DNA of 58,362 bases, from the NCBI RefSeq assembly GCF_016653355.1, contig NZ_NHSK01000069.1, positions 1 to 58,362 on the forward strand, read 5' to 3'. Positions 1 to 7,966 of this stretch are shown here, piece by piece (position 1 is the stretch's first letter; every line of letters starts with the position of its first letter). The position numbers and the translations under genes were made by a program. Under the pieces are notes generated by a model that did no database searches, was not told where the DNA came from, and saw nothing but the letters and a program-made list of their open reading frames with translations. This DNA comes from Rhodoplanes elegans (GTDB taxonomy: Bacteria; Pseudomonadota; Alphaproteobacteria; Rhizobiales; Xanthobacteraceae).

Positions 1-189
1 CTGCTGGGCGGGCGGCTGGCCCGGCCGCGGCGGCGGCCGCTGCCCGGGCTTCTGCTCGTCGGTCGCGGGGGCCGGAGCCGGCGCCTGCGCCATCGTGGGC
101 GGGGCGACCAGCACCTGGGTCCCGACGAGACCGGACAGGACGGTGCCCGCGAGGAGCAACCGCTGGAGCTTGCACATACGAATCCTCAT
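1..189 (-). CDS. Secreted proline-rich protein, N-terminal part (cut by window edge)
   Basis: Only the first 63 codons are present; the rest lies left of the window. The start at 189 (ATG, MRIRMCKLQ) is followed by a typical signal peptide: basic N-terminus, a hydrophobic Leu/Val/Gly core, and a likely cleavage site near the APPTMAQA stretch at about residues 29-36. After it comes a low-complexity Pro/Ala/Gln segment (PAPAPATDEQKPGQRPPPRP). A second in-frame ATG lies four codons in. Secreted or outer-membrane OmpA-type proteins of Rhizobiales often begin this way, but no diagnostic domain is visible, so the function is left open. Confidence 0.6.
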   Translation of the reverse strand, partial: MRIRMCKLQRLLLAGTVLSGLVGTQVLVAPPTMAQAPAPAPATDEQKPGQRPPPRPGQPPAQQ

Positions 190-486
190 GGGTGACGAGA
201 CGGAGCTCGAGATCGGCGTGGACCTGACATCGTCGGCGAGCTGACGCGCGACGAGGCTGGTGGGATCGGCGCGTCGGAGGCGCTGCCGCGGGCGCCGCTC
301 GGGTTCTTCGGAGCGCTCCCGAGCGGGTACGTTCCTTACGATAATCAGGAGGTTGACCGGATTGCGGCGCGTCCGTGTCGGGCCTGTGCCGGTGGTCACG
401 GACCGGTGTGCACGGTGGTGTGGTGTGACGATACGGGGAGGTGGCGCGGCCGCTCGGCCGCGCGCGCCGCGATCTCCGGATCGCGT
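190..486. other. Intergenic region upstream of the left-edge gene
   Basis: This 297-base gap lies between the 3' end of the DUF3422 gene and the start of the left-edge secreted protein, both on the minus strand. It should hold the promoter of the latter. The open frames on the plus strand here are Arg-rich shadows. I see no convincing hairpin terminator or RNA gene. Confidence 0.4.
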
Positions 487-1779
487 TCAGTGCTCGCCGT
501 GGGCGACGCGCTTGCGGAAGCCGCGCAGCCCGAGCCAGACGGCCGCGGCGACCACCGGGATCGAGGCGCCCATGGCGATCTCCGGGCTGACCGGGAACCC
601 GGCCGTGTAGACCCCCTTGGCCAGATAGCCGATCAGGCCGACGACGTAATAGGTGACGGCGGCGACCGACAGGCCCTCGACGGTCGACTGCAGCTGGAGC
701 TGCAGCTTGGCGCGGCGGTTCATCGATTCCAGCACGGCGCGGTTCTGCCGCTCGCGGGTGATGTCGACCCGCGTCGACAGGAGCTGGGTCACCCGCGCCA
801 CCCGGTCGGACAGCGACTGCTGGCGCTCCGACACCGCCTTGCAGGTGTTCATGGCCGGCACCAGCCGGCGGTCCATGAACTCGCGCAGCGTCTGGATGCC
901 CTGGATGCGCTCCTCCCGCAGCTCGGTGATCCGGCGCTGGACCAGGTCGTGATAGGCGAGCGCGGCGCCGAAGCGGAACAGGTTCGCCGCCTCGCGGCTC
1001 TCGATCTCGGCCTCGAGCCGCGTCAGTCGCTCCAGCAGCACCGGCTCGTCCGCCTCGCCGGCGGCGACCAGCGCGTCGGTGACCTGCGCCAGCTCCTTCT
1101 CGCGATCGGCCAGGAACGGCGCCAGCTCGCGGGCGACCGGTAGCGCCAGCAGCGCCATCATCCGGTAGGTCTCGATCTCCAGCAGGCGCTGCACCACGCG
1201 GCCCGCCTGCAGCGGCGTCATGTGCCGGTCCTGGACGATGAAGCGGCCGAAGCCGTCGGCGTGGATGCGCAGATCCGTGAAGGCGACGGCGGCGCGGTCC
1301 GACACCGGGCCGCCGACCAGCGCGTTGCCGCGGAACAGCGTCGACGCGACGATGTCGGGATCGACCGGGCCGTTGTCGGCCTTCACCACGGCGGCATGCG
1401 CCGCGACGATCACCTGGCCGGGCCGGGCCGCCACCCAGCTCGCCGGGGCGAGCGCGATCGCCGGCTCGGCGAACGGGTCGTCGCTGCCGCCGAGGCCGGC
1501 GGCGATGAAGGTGTAGCGGGCGAACTCGCCGTGCCGCTCCCACACCAGGCGGAAGTCGCCGAGCTGGCCGGAATAATGGTTGGCGCCGGGGAACGGCGCC
1601 GTCGCGCCGAACCGGCGGGCGAGGTCGCAGACGCCCTGCCATTCGAGCTCGCGCTCCTCCCACGGCGACACCAGCGCCAGATAGGAGACGCGGCTCGGCG
1701 TGGTCAGCGCCTCGGGCGGGCGGGCATGGACCTCGTCGCTCAGGGCAAAACGCTGGGCGTGGTCGGCCGGAAGAGACAT
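487..1779 (-). CDS. DUF3422 family membrane protein
   Basis: The product is 430 aa from the ATG at 1779 (MSLPADHAQRF). The frame is open 26 codons further upstream, but the conserved family start is this Met. DUF3422 proteins of Proteobacteria begin with a conserved block containing the sequence seen here as LSDEVHARPPEAL, followed by an alpha/beta region (VSPWEERELEWQ). They end in a helical region with two C-terminal membrane segments, seen here as roughly residues 360-382 (AAVTYYVVGLIGYLAKG) and 392-412 (IPVVAAAVWLGLRG). Function is unknown; a role at the inner membrane is inferred. The gene stands alone. A palindrome resembling a PhaR site lies about 125 bases upstream. Confidence 0.85.
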   Translation of the reverse strand: MSLPADHAQRFALSDEVHARPPEALTTPSRVSYLALVSPWEERELEWQGVCDLARRFGATAPFPGANHYSGQLGDFRLVWERHGEFARYTFIAAGLGGSDDPFAEPAIALAPASWVAARPGQVIVAAHAAVVKADNGPVDPDIVASTLFRGNALVGGPVSDRAAVAFTDLRIHADGFGRFIVQDRHMTPLQAGRVVQRLLEIETYRMMALLALPVARELAPFLADREKELAQVTDALVAAGEADEPVLLERLTRLEAEIESREAANLFRFGAALAYHDLVQRRITELREERIQGIQTLREFMDRRLVPAMNTCKAVSERQQSLSDRVARVTQLLSTRVDITRERQNRAVLESMNRRAKLQLQLQSTVEGLSVAAVTYYVVGLIGYLAKGVYTAGFPVSPEIAMGASIPVVAAAVWLGLRGFRKRVAHGEH

Positions 1780-1903
1780 GTCGATGTTCAGCACCAAATT
1801 CGTGTCACCAATCAATCGTCGGTCAGACGGGCAAGGTCGGGCGGACGATGCCCGCATACGGGCCGAGACCCACTGCGGACCACATCATACTGCAGAAATG
1901 CGA

Positions 1904-1920
1904 ATGCTGCACTGCAGCAT
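1904..1920. promoter_or_regulatory. Palindrome with CTGC-N3-GCAG core (PhaR-like operator candidate)
   Basis: A perfect 7-base inverted repeat, ATGCTGC-ACT-GCAGCAT, lies in the 231-base gap between the end of dctM and the start of the DUF3422 gene. Its core CTGC-N3-GCAG matches the kind of site described for the PHB-responsive repressor PhaR in alphaproteobacteria. No phasin or PHB gene is adjacent, so the assignment is tentative. Confidence 0.3.
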
Positions 1921-2010
1921 CATGGCGAAGATCGGCCCGAAACACCCGCCTTTGTTGCCGGGCCGGGCCGGCCCGCGACATTTTCTCGAAACCGGTTCTC
2001 GAACCCGTCC

Positions 2011-3294
2011 TCAATACCCCAGAACGCGCGGCAGCCACAGGGCGAGCTCGGGCACGGCGATCAGCAGCACCAGCACGCCGAACATCGCGGCGATCAGCGG
2101 GCCGACCCAGCGCAGCGTCGCCTCCATGGGCACGCCGGCGATGCGGCACGACACCATCAGATTGACGGCCATCGGCGGCGTGAACTGGCCGATGGCGATT
2201 TTCAGCGTCAGCAGCACGCCGAACCACACCGGATCCCACCCGAACTTCTGTGCGATCGGCATCAAGAGCGGCAGCAGGATCAGGAACGTCGAGACGCCGT
2301 CCAAGAACATGCCGATGACGATCAGCATGGCGATCAGCATGGCGAGGATGACGTACTCGCTGCCGCCGGTCGCGACGATCGCGGTGGCGGCGCGGTCGAA
2401 CACGCCGAGCGTCGAGCCGGCGTAACCGAAGATCGCGGCGAGCGCGACGACGGTGAGGATCACGCCGGAGATCTCGGCCGCCTCGACGAGCATCTCGTAG
2501 AGGTCGCGGATCGTGAGGGTGCGATAGACCACGAAGCCGACGAACAGGCCGTAGACGACCGCCATCACGGCGGCCTCGGTCGGCGTGAACCAGCCGGCCC
2601 GCATGCCGCCGAGAATCAGCACCGGCGCCATCAGGCCCCAGCTCGCCTCCATCAGCGAGCGCCAGAACGGCGGACGCGGCAGATCCTTCTCGGCGAGGCC
2701 GAAGCCGTGCTTCTGCGACATCCAGAAGATCGGCCCCATCAGGGCGAGGCCGGCGAGAACTCCGGGGATCATGCCGGCGGCGAACAGCGCCGGCACCGAG
2801 GCCTGCGGCACCAGCACCGAGTAGATGATCAGGGCGATCGACGGCGGGATCAGGATGTCGGTCGCGGCCGCCGCGCCGATCACGCTCGCCGAGAAGGCGC
2901 GCGGGTAGCCGGCGCGCGACAGCGCCCCGATCATGGCGCCGCCGACGGCGGCCGCATTCGCCGGGCCCGAGCCCGAGATGCCGCCGAGGAACATGCTCAC
3001 CATCACGGTGACGGCAGCGAGCGCGCCGGGCCGGCGGCCGACCAGGACGGTGGCGAAGTTGACGAGCCGCAGCGCGACACCGGAGCGGTCGAAGATCGCC
3101 CCGACCAGCACGAACATGGGCACGGCCAGGAGCGGGTACTTGGCGATGCCCGTGTAGGCCTGGGTCGGCACGCTCATCACGCCGAGATCGCCGAGCCAGA
3201 TGGCGAGCGTGCCGGCGAGGCCGAGCGCCACGGCGACCGGCGTGCCCAGCACGAAGAGAACCAGAAACCCGAGAAACAGCGCCGCCGTGGTCAT
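2011..3294 (-). CDS. dctM: TRAP transporter large permease (DctM)
   Basis: This 427-aa polytopic inner-membrane protein is the large permease of a tripartite ATP-independent periplasmic transporter. It imports an organic acid using the ion gradient. It has about 12 hydrophobic segments and family-typical stretches such as FLGGISGSGPANAAAVG (about residues 100-116) and GMFLDGVSTFLILLPLLMP near residue 340. Length is normal. It is the last gene of dctP-dctQ-dctM on the minus strand, 249 bases after dctQ, an unusually wide gap filled by a palindromic repeat. Substrate cannot be read from sequence; C4-dicarboxylates, uronates and other carboxylates are all known for the family. Confidence 0.95.
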   Translation of the reverse strand: MTTAALFLGFLVLFVLGTPVAVALGLAGTLAIWLGDLGVMSVPTQAYTGIAKYPLLAVPMFVLVGAIFDRSGVALRLVNFATVLVGRRPGALAAVTVMVSMFLGGISGSGPANAAAVGGAMIGALSRAGYPRAFSASVIGAAAATDILIPPSIALIIYSVLVPQASVPALFAAGMIPGVLAGLALMGPIFWMSQKHGFGLAEKDLPRPPFWRSLMEASWGLMAPVLILGGMRAGWFTPTEAAVMAVVYGLFVGFVVYRTLTIRDLYEMLVEAAEISGVILTVVALAAIFGYAGSTLGVFDRAATAIVATGGSEYVILAMLIAMLIVIGMFLDGVSTFLILLPLLMPIAQKFGWDPVWFGVLLTLKIAIGQFTPPMAVNLMVSCRIAGVPMEATLRWVGPLIAAMFGVLVLLIAVPELALWLPRVLGY

Positions 3295-3343
3295 GACTGG
3301 TTCACAAGGCAGAAGAAATGAGTTTGAAGCGGCGGGCGATCTT

Positions 3344-3497
3344 CACCTCTCCCCGCGTGCGGGGAGAGGTCGACGTCCGCGCTCCAGCGCGGACGTCGGG
3401 TGAGGGGGCGTCTCCGCAACTCTCTGCGCAGGGAAAACGCCCCCTCATCCCGACCTTCTTGTCGCGCAATTGCGCGACCCCGCACGCGGGGATAGGG
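3344..3497. repeat. Palindromic intergenic repeat, ctctcccc family, between dctQ and dctM
   Basis: The element contains CCTCTCCCCGCG-TGC-GGGGAGAGG (3346-3369), then GACGTCCGCGCTC-CAGC-GCGGACGTC, then GGGTGAGGGGGCG and a distant complement CGCCCCCTCATCCC. The same nested layout recurs at 36542-36688, and the terminal hairpin alone at 19095-19119. It sits inside a transcription unit, where it could act as an mRNA processing or stability element. Confidence 0.7.
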
Positions 3498-3543
3498 AGC
3501 GCGGGCGCAGTGCTAGGCCGCTCAACGAATGACGACAGAGTCA

Positions 3544-4077
3544 TCACAGCGGCTCGACCCCGTCGTGGCTCGGCCGGCGTTTTGCGCGCAACGTCCGGAC
3601 GAGGTGGCCGATCGCGCGGGCGATCACGGCGAGCGAGAGCAGCGGCAGCGCGGCCGTGTAGATCCATTGCGGCTCGCCGAGCCCCGGCGACGTCACCTCG
3701 AAGCGGTACTCGTCCCACACCAGCCGGGCGCCGAGCCACACCAGGAGCCCGAACATCGCGATGGTGGCGAGGCTCGCGATCACCTCGGCGATCTTTTCGC
3801 CGGCGCGCGGCAGCAGGCTGGTGAAGAAGACGATGCGGATCTGCCGGTCGGCCGCCGTGGCGATGCCGGCGCCGAGCAGCGTCACCACCACCATCAGGGC
3901 GATGGAAAACTCCTCGGTGAAGGCGAAGGAGTAGTTGGTGAGGTATCGCGCGATCACGTTGCCCAGCGTGATCAGGCACAGGGCCGCCATCGCGGCAGCG
4001 GCCAGCACCTTCTCGAGCGTGAGTGGCACCCGCACGGGCGGGTCCTTGGTGATGAACGGATCGGGGTCGGCGGACAT
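3544..4077 (-). CDS. dctQ: TRAP transporter small permease (DctQ)
   Basis: A 177-aa protein with four predicted membrane helices, the normal size and topology for the DctQ small subunit that stabilises DctM. The start at 4077 (MSADPDPF) is chosen because the helix bundle begins soon after at LEKVLAAAAMAALCLITLG. The family's N-terminal pattern (helix, then NVIARYLTNYSFAFTEEF) is clear, with the usual acidic FTEEFS motif. It lies between dctP (186 bases upstream) and dctM (249 bases downstream) on the same strand. Confidence 0.92.
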   Translation of the reverse strand: MSADPDPFITKDPPVRVPLTLEKVLAAAAMAALCLITLGNVIARYLTNYSFAFTEEFSIALMVVVTLLGAGIATAADRQIRIVFFTSLLPRAGEKIAEVIASLATIAMFGLLVWLGARLVWDEYRFEVTSPGLGEPQWIYTAALPLLSLAVIARAIGHLVRTLRAKRRPSHDGVEPL

Positions 4078-4108
4078 GATCGGCGTCGAGAGAATGACGA
4101 GAGGCGAT

Positions 4109-4124
4109 GTCGACCCGGGTCGAC
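4109..4124. promoter_or_regulatory. Perfect 16-bp palindrome upstream of dctQ
   Basis: GTCGACCCGGGTCGAC is self-complementary over 16 bases and lies 32 bases before the dctQ start, inside the TRAP operon. It could be an operator or an mRNA structure; nothing in the sequence decides. SalI-like and SmaI-like words in GC-rich DNA can also arise by chance. Confidence 0.3.
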
Positions 4125-4135
4125 GCCCCGAACTC

Positions 4136-4212
4136 CGCTCATTCCCGCGCAAGCGGGAATCCAGATGGCCCGTCGTGCGGCCCCTGGGTCCCCGCTTTCG
4201 CGGGGACGAGCG
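4136..4212. repeat. Paired palindromic repeat between dctP and dctQ
   Basis: Two hairpins, ATTCCCGC-GCAA-GCGGGAAT (4141-4160) and GTCCCCGC-TTTC-GCGGGGAC (4189-4208), are flanked by related ends (CGCTC at the left, GAGCG at the right; CCAG and CTGG inside), so the whole 77-base unit is itself an inverted repeat. This resembles the dispersed REP-like elements common in Rhizobiales genomes. It lies in an operon-internal gap. Confidence 0.7.
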
Positions 4213-4263
4213 GATGCGGCAGGTCTCGGGCTGCGTTGCGGTGCGCCCGACACTTAACGATCG

Positions 4264-5298
4264 TTACTTCCGCGCCGCCACGGCCTTCTCGGCGGCGTCG
4301 ACGAGGGGCGCGCCGATGCGGGCCTTCCACTTGTCGTAGACGGCCTTGGTGGCGTCCTGGAACGCCTTCTGCTCGGCCGGCGTCAGGCGGATCACGGTGA
4401 CGCCGAGCGCCTCGATCGCCTTCAGGGTCGCCGGATCCGTCTCGGTGATGCCGGTGCGGGCGAGCTGCTTACTGTAGGCGCCGGCCTCCAGCGCGGTCTC
4501 GCGCAGGAGCTTCTGGTCCTCCGCCGAGAACGTGTCCCACACCGGCTTCGACACCGCGAAGATCAGCGGGTCGGCGACGTAGCCCCACAGTGTCAGGTGC
4601 TTCTGCCCGACCGTGTTGAGCTTGGCCGCGACATAGACGGCGAGCGGGTTCTCCTGGCCGTCGACGGCGCCGGTGGAGAGCGCCGGCTGCGCGTCGGCCC
4701 AGCTCATCTGGGTCGGGTTGGCGCCGAGCGCCGTGAAGGTCTCGTTGAACAGCGGCGAGCCGACGACGCGGATCTTCAGGCCCTTGAGGTCGGCCGGCGT
4801 GCGCACGTCGCGCTTGGAGTTCGACAGCTCGCGAAATCCGTTCTCGCCCCAGGCGAGCGGCACCACGTCCTTGGCGCCGACGACGTCGAACAGCTTCTTG
4901 CCCGCCTCGCCGCCCGTAATGGCGTCGATCGCCGCGTGGTCGGGCATCAGGAACGGCAGGGCGAACAGGTTCAGCTCCGCCACCTGGGGCGACCAGTTGA
5001 TGGTCGAGCCGACCGCCATGTCGATGACGCCCTGGCGCATCGCCGTGAATTCCTTGGTCTGGTCGCCGCCGACCAGCTGGGCGCCCGGATAGACCTTGAG
5101 GTTGATGCGGCCCTGCGAGCGCTCCTTGACGAGGTCGGCCCAGCGCTGCGCCGACACGCCCCACGGGAACGGCGCGCCGAGCACCGTCGAGACCTTGTAT
5201 TCGGGCTTGTAGGTCTGGGCCGCGGCGGGCGGCGGCAGCAGGGCGGTGGAGGCGATCGCGGCGCCGAGGGCGAGCGCAGCGAGCAGGCGCTTGGTCAT
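4264..5298 (-). CDS. dctP: TRAP transporter periplasmic binding protein (DctP)
   Basis: The 344-aa product starts at 5298 (MTKRLLAALALG) behind the ribosome site GGGAG. The longer open frame upstream is spurious. A signal peptide ends near PPAAAQTY (about residue 28). The mature protein has the DctP fold landmarks: an N-terminal strand with VSTVLGAPFPWG, GAQLVGGDQTKEFTAMRQG, and a central block DLKGLKIRVVGSPLFNE with the conserved Arg that binds the substrate carboxylate, followed by ALGANPTQMSWAD. It is the first gene of the TRAP operon. Its upstream region holds two TTGC(A)-type dyads that may be operators. Confidence 0.93.
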   Translation of the reverse strand: MTKRLLAALALGAAIASTALLPPPAAAQTYKPEYKVSTVLGAPFPWGVSAQRWADLVKERSQGRINLKVYPGAQLVGGDQTKEFTAMRQGVIDMAVGSTINWSPQVAELNLFALPFLMPDHAAIDAITGGEAGKKLFDVVGAKDVVPLAWGENGFRELSNSKRDVRTPADLKGLKIRVVGSPLFNETFTALGANPTQMSWADAQPALSTGAVDGQENPLAVYVAAKLNTVGQKHLTLWGYVADPLIFAVSKPVWDTFSAEDQKLLRETALEAGAYSKQLARTGITETDPATLKAIEALGVTVIRLTPAEQKAFQDATKAVYDKWKARIGAPLVDAAEKAVAARK

Positions 5299-5365
5299 GA
5301 AATGTCTCCCAGAAGTTCGGCGGTGGGGTTTTCGTCCGTCGCGGGCGGGTCGTCCAGTCATTTTC

Positions 5366-5432
5366 TTGCAGGGCCGGCGTGCCGGTGCAATTTTTCGCGC
5401 CCGCGAAGGCGGCGTGCTTGCACCGATCGCAA
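5366..5432. promoter_or_regulatory. Two TTGC...GCAA dyads between dctP and the small-gene cluster
   Basis: TTGCA...TGCAA (outer ends 5366-5370 and 5386-5390) and TTGC-ACCGATC-GCAA (5418-5432) lie 52 bases apart in the divergent promoter region, about 68 and 120 bases upstream of dctP. Such spaced dyads are typical operators, but no regulator gene is next to the TRAP operon, so its identity is unknown. Confidence 0.3.
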
Positions 5433-5469
5433 GGGGGCGGGGGCGGTGGTGGAACGGGACCCGTATTTC

Positions 5470-5823
5470 ATGGCGACGACCCCGTTCGCCGGGGCTCCGA
5501 CCGTTGTCTGCTGGCGGGAGACCTGGGAGCGCAAGCTCGGGCCGGCCGGCCGCACTGGCCCCGGGACCGAGAGCTTGGTGGTCCGGACACTCGCGGAGCC
5601 CACGGCGGTCGTTGCCGGCACGTCGAACCCCGGCTACCTTGCCTTCGTGAACGCGCGCGAGGTGTCGCCCGGGAGTGGCGCGCCTTTCGTCGTGTTCGTG
5701 GATCCGCTCGGTGTGCCGTGGCCGGCTGTCGCCAGCATCGGCTACCGACGGGATTTCAAAGATCTGACGAGGCACGTGCTGCTATGGCCGTCCCCGACCT
5801 CCGATCCCGGCTCGACGATCTGA
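5470..5823 (+). CDS. Small hypothetical protein (117 aa)
   Basis: I do not recognise this protein. The frame (MATTPFAGAPTVVCW...) has balanced amino-acid usage with aromatic residues and the ordered stretch FVVFVDPLGVPWPAVASIGY, unlike the Arg-rich shadow frames around it. In-frame GTG codons at 5446 and 5449, preceded by AAGGGGG, give an alternative start that adds eight residues. It diverges from dctP. Its last 40 bases overlap the next gene in another frame, suggesting translational coupling. A two-gene partnership, for example effector and partner, is possible but not supported by any motif. Confidence 0.5.
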   Translation: MATTPFAGAPTVVCWRETWERKLGPAGRTGPGTESLVVRTLAEPTAVVAGTSNPGYLAFVNAREVSPGSGAPFVVFVDPLGVPWPAVASIGYRRDFKDLTRHVLLWPSPTSDPGSTI

Positions 5824-6080
5824 GAGCCGAGTACGACGCGCGTGTCGACGTCCTGCACCTGATGCGGGGCGAGGCGCCGGTCGCGCTCGAAAGCGACGGT
5901 GGCCCACGCGGGGTCGAGCTCGTCTTTTCGGCTGCTGGCGTGCCGTTCGGCGTGACCGTGATCGGCTACCGGCGCAACGGATGGGACCGGACAGCGCCGG
6001 AGCTCGCCGACATCGTCGCCAGCCACCTGGAGGTTCCGGTGGGAGCTGCGCTGCGAACGATCGCAGCGGCGATGGCGTGA
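5784..6080 (+). CDS. Small hypothetical protein (98 aa)
   Basis: The frame starts at ATG 5784 inside the end of the preceding gene, with GAGG 11 bases upstream. The N-terminus is a charged helix (LRSRLDDLRAEYDARVDVLHLM), followed by a beta-rich part (VELVFSAAGVPFGVTVIGY) and a helical tail (ELADIVASHLEVPVG). There is no signal peptide or membrane segment. The family is not recognised. The overlap with the upstream gene and the shared strand imply co-expression. Confidence 0.5.
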   Translation: MAVPDLRSRLDDLRAEYDARVDVLHLMRGEAPVALESDGGPRGVELVFSAAGVPFGVTVIGYRRNGWDRTAPELADIVASHLEVPVGAALRTIAAAMA

Positions 6081-6124
6081 TGGAATAAGCGCGTCCGAGC
6101 GGCGCGGCCGGGAGAGAGGGTGCC

Positions 6125-6469
6125 ATGGCGGCAACCGATCAGACGGTGAGCCCAAAAATCTACTCCGTCATCGTCAAGTTCAGGGACGACGGCTCGCTCG
6201 CCCAGTGCGCGGCGGTGCGTCACGACGGCAAGCTGTGGCTGGTGCCGGAGTGGATCGACGATCCCGCGGCGCCGCTGATGCGACCGGAGCGGATGGTGTG
6301 CATCGAAGGGCTGCCGCTGAAGGACGGCGGCACGCTGGGTGCGCGAAAATTCGACTGGATTCTGCGGCCCGAGATCCCGAAGGCGGTGCTCACCGGCCCG
6401 CTGCCGCCGCCGCCCGAATGGCCTTTGCCGGTGATCGCGCGGCCGGACCTGCCGTTCCCGCGCGACTGA
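6125..6469 (+). CDS. Hypothetical protein (114 aa)
   Basis: The frame begins with ATG 6125 behind a strong ribosome site (GGGAGAGAGG). The product, with IYSVIVKFRDDGSLAQCAAV and LWLVPEWIDDP, looks like a compact beta-rich domain with a proline-rich C-terminus (TGPLPPPPEWPLPV). No family is recognised. It is 44 bases downstream of the two overlapping small genes and probably in the same transcript. Nothing indicates secretion. Confidence 0.65.
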   Translation: MAATDQTVSPKIYSVIVKFRDDGSLAQCAAVRHDGKLWLVPEWIDDPAAPLMRPERMVCIEGLPLKDGGTLGARKFDWILRPEIPKAVLTGPLPPPPEWPLPVIARPDLPFPRD

Positions 6470-6532
6470 CCTCGCGCCCGCGCGACTGATCCCGCGGCAC
6501 CCGGCCTCGCTCCGACCGGACGACAGGACGCA

Positions 6533-7741
6533 CTACGGCGCTTCCATCGCCTTGCGCCGGCGCACCGCCAGGATCCCCTCGCGGATCCCCATGATGGTGA
6601 GCGAGGTGGCGAACGGCACGACGAAATACATCAGCCGGAAGATCAAGAGCCCGGCGATCAGCTGCTCCTTGTCGAAGAAGGCGAGGCCGACCAGCATGGC
6701 GGCGTCGAAGACGCCGATCGAGCCGGGAGCGTGGCTGGCGAAGCCGAGCAGCGTCGCGGCGATGAAGATGCCGGCCAGCGTGAAGAAGTGGATGTGCGGC
6801 TCGGCCGGCACCAGCATGAACATGGCGAGCGAGCAGAAGGTCAGGTCGGTGATGCCGATGCCGATCTGCAGGAGCGTCGAGCGGCCGCCCGGCAGCCGCA
6901 CGTTGAGCTTCTTGACCCCGATGGTGCGGGGCGCGCCCCACACCCAGAACACCCACCCGGCGAGCCCGATCAGGAGCGCGACGCCGATCAGCCGGTTGAC
7001 CGACGGGGCGAGCTGGTCGACGGCACCGACCGCCACCGGATCGTAGATCATCGCCAGCCCGAGCACGGCGAGGTTGCCGAGCCAGAAGGTCAGGCCGGTG
7101 ATGAAGCAGATCTTCGCCACGTCGACGAGCCGCAGCCCGTAGGCCGAGTAGATGCGCCAGCGGATCGCGCCGGCCGAGAAGGCGGTGGCGCCGATGTTGT
7201 GGCCGATCGTGTAGCTGGTGAAGCTCACCATCGCGGCGACCCGGTAGGGGACGTGGCGGATGCCGAGCGTGCGCAGCGCGAACCAGTCGTAGAGGGTCAG
7301 CGTCGCATAGGCCATGGCGACGCACAGGCCGGCCTTGACCAGGTTCTCGGGGGGGATGCTCTTCAGCCCGACCCGGATCTTGTCGAGATCGATGTCGTGC
7401 AGGACGTTGTAGAGCACGACCGCCGAGATGCCGATGATCATGCAGGCGAGCGCGGCGCCGACCCAGTTCCACCGGACCCGGGCGAGGATGGCGCGGACCG
7501 GCGCCAGCCAGGCGGGGCCGGCGGACGGGCGCACCGCCTCGACGCCCGGCGTCGCGACGTCCGACGTCTCGACGCCCGGCGGATCGCCCGACAGCGCTGC
7601 CGGATCGTCGCCGCGGGAGCGCTCGCCGGGCGCGATGGGCTCGGGTCCTGGATTCAGCAAGGTCTTCGTCACACGTATTTTTCTGGCCGGCCGAAGGCCC
7701 GGGTCGCGCGGCATCGCGCCCGGCGGATCCGGATGTTTCAC
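6533..7741 (-). CDS. MprF/YbhN-type membrane protein (LPG synthase transmembrane domain family)
   Basis: A 402-aa protein with a charged, Pro-rich cytoplasmic N-terminus (about 85 residues) and then eight or so membrane helices. The family pattern of lysylphosphatidylglycerol synthase TM regions (UPF0104/PF03706) is clear: FTSYTIGHNIGATAFSAGAIRWRIY (shortened: NIGATAFSAGAIRWRIY) around residues 180-197 and GFASHAPGSIGVFDAAML near residue 335. The catalytic aminoacyltransferase domain of MprF is absent, so a lipid-flippase-like or hopanoid/lipid-linked role is more likely than lysyl transfer. The start could also be the Met ten codons in. It diverges from the GT4 glycosyltransferase, and a shared role in envelope lipids is an inference. 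Confidence 0.85.
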   Translation of the reverse strand: MKHPDPPGAMPRDPGLRPARKIRVTKTLLNPGPEPIAPGERSRGDDPAALSGDPPGVETSDVATPGVEAVRPSAGPAWLAPVRAILARVRWNWVGAALACMIIGISAVVLYNVLHDIDLDKIRVGLKSIPPENLVKAGLCVAMAYATLTLYDWFALRTLGIRHVPYRVAAMVSFTSYTIGHNIGATAFSAGAIRWRIYSAYGLRLVDVAKICFITGLTFWLGNLAVLGLAMIYDPVAVGAVDQLAPSVNRLIGVALLIGLAGWVFWVWGAPRTIGVKKLNVRLPGGRSTLLQIGIGITDLTFCSLAMFMLVPAEPHIHFFTLAGIFIAATLLGFASHAPGSIGVFDAAMLVGLAFFDKEQLIAGLLIFRLMYFVVPFATSLTIMGIREGILAVRRRKAMEAP

Positions 7742-7966
7742 AGCCGTGCGACAGAGACACGACAGGGAGGCCGCCCCGTAGCACGCCGCGGCGCGCCCGT
7801 CACGAACCTCGGCGTCGCAGACCGGACCGGCATCGCGTGCACGCCACGCCGGCGGGCGGCCGTCACGGTCCCGTCAAGGCGGCGTCATAGACCAGCGGGA
7901 CAACGAGAGGTGAATCGGGATGCGGCATCGTCGAGCGGACTGCGGGCCGGGACGTCGGAGGGCCCC

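Noticed and set aside
1222-3321. A 699-codon open frame on the plus strand
   Set aside because: It runs antisense to the DUF3422 and dctM genes, is rich in Arg, His, Asp and Gly, and has no recognisable domain; it is the usual by-product of GC-rich third positions.
4255-4266. Palindrome TAACGATCGTTA at the end of dctP
   Set aside because: It includes the stop codon and is short; a chance palindrome is more likely than an operator at the 3' end of a gene.
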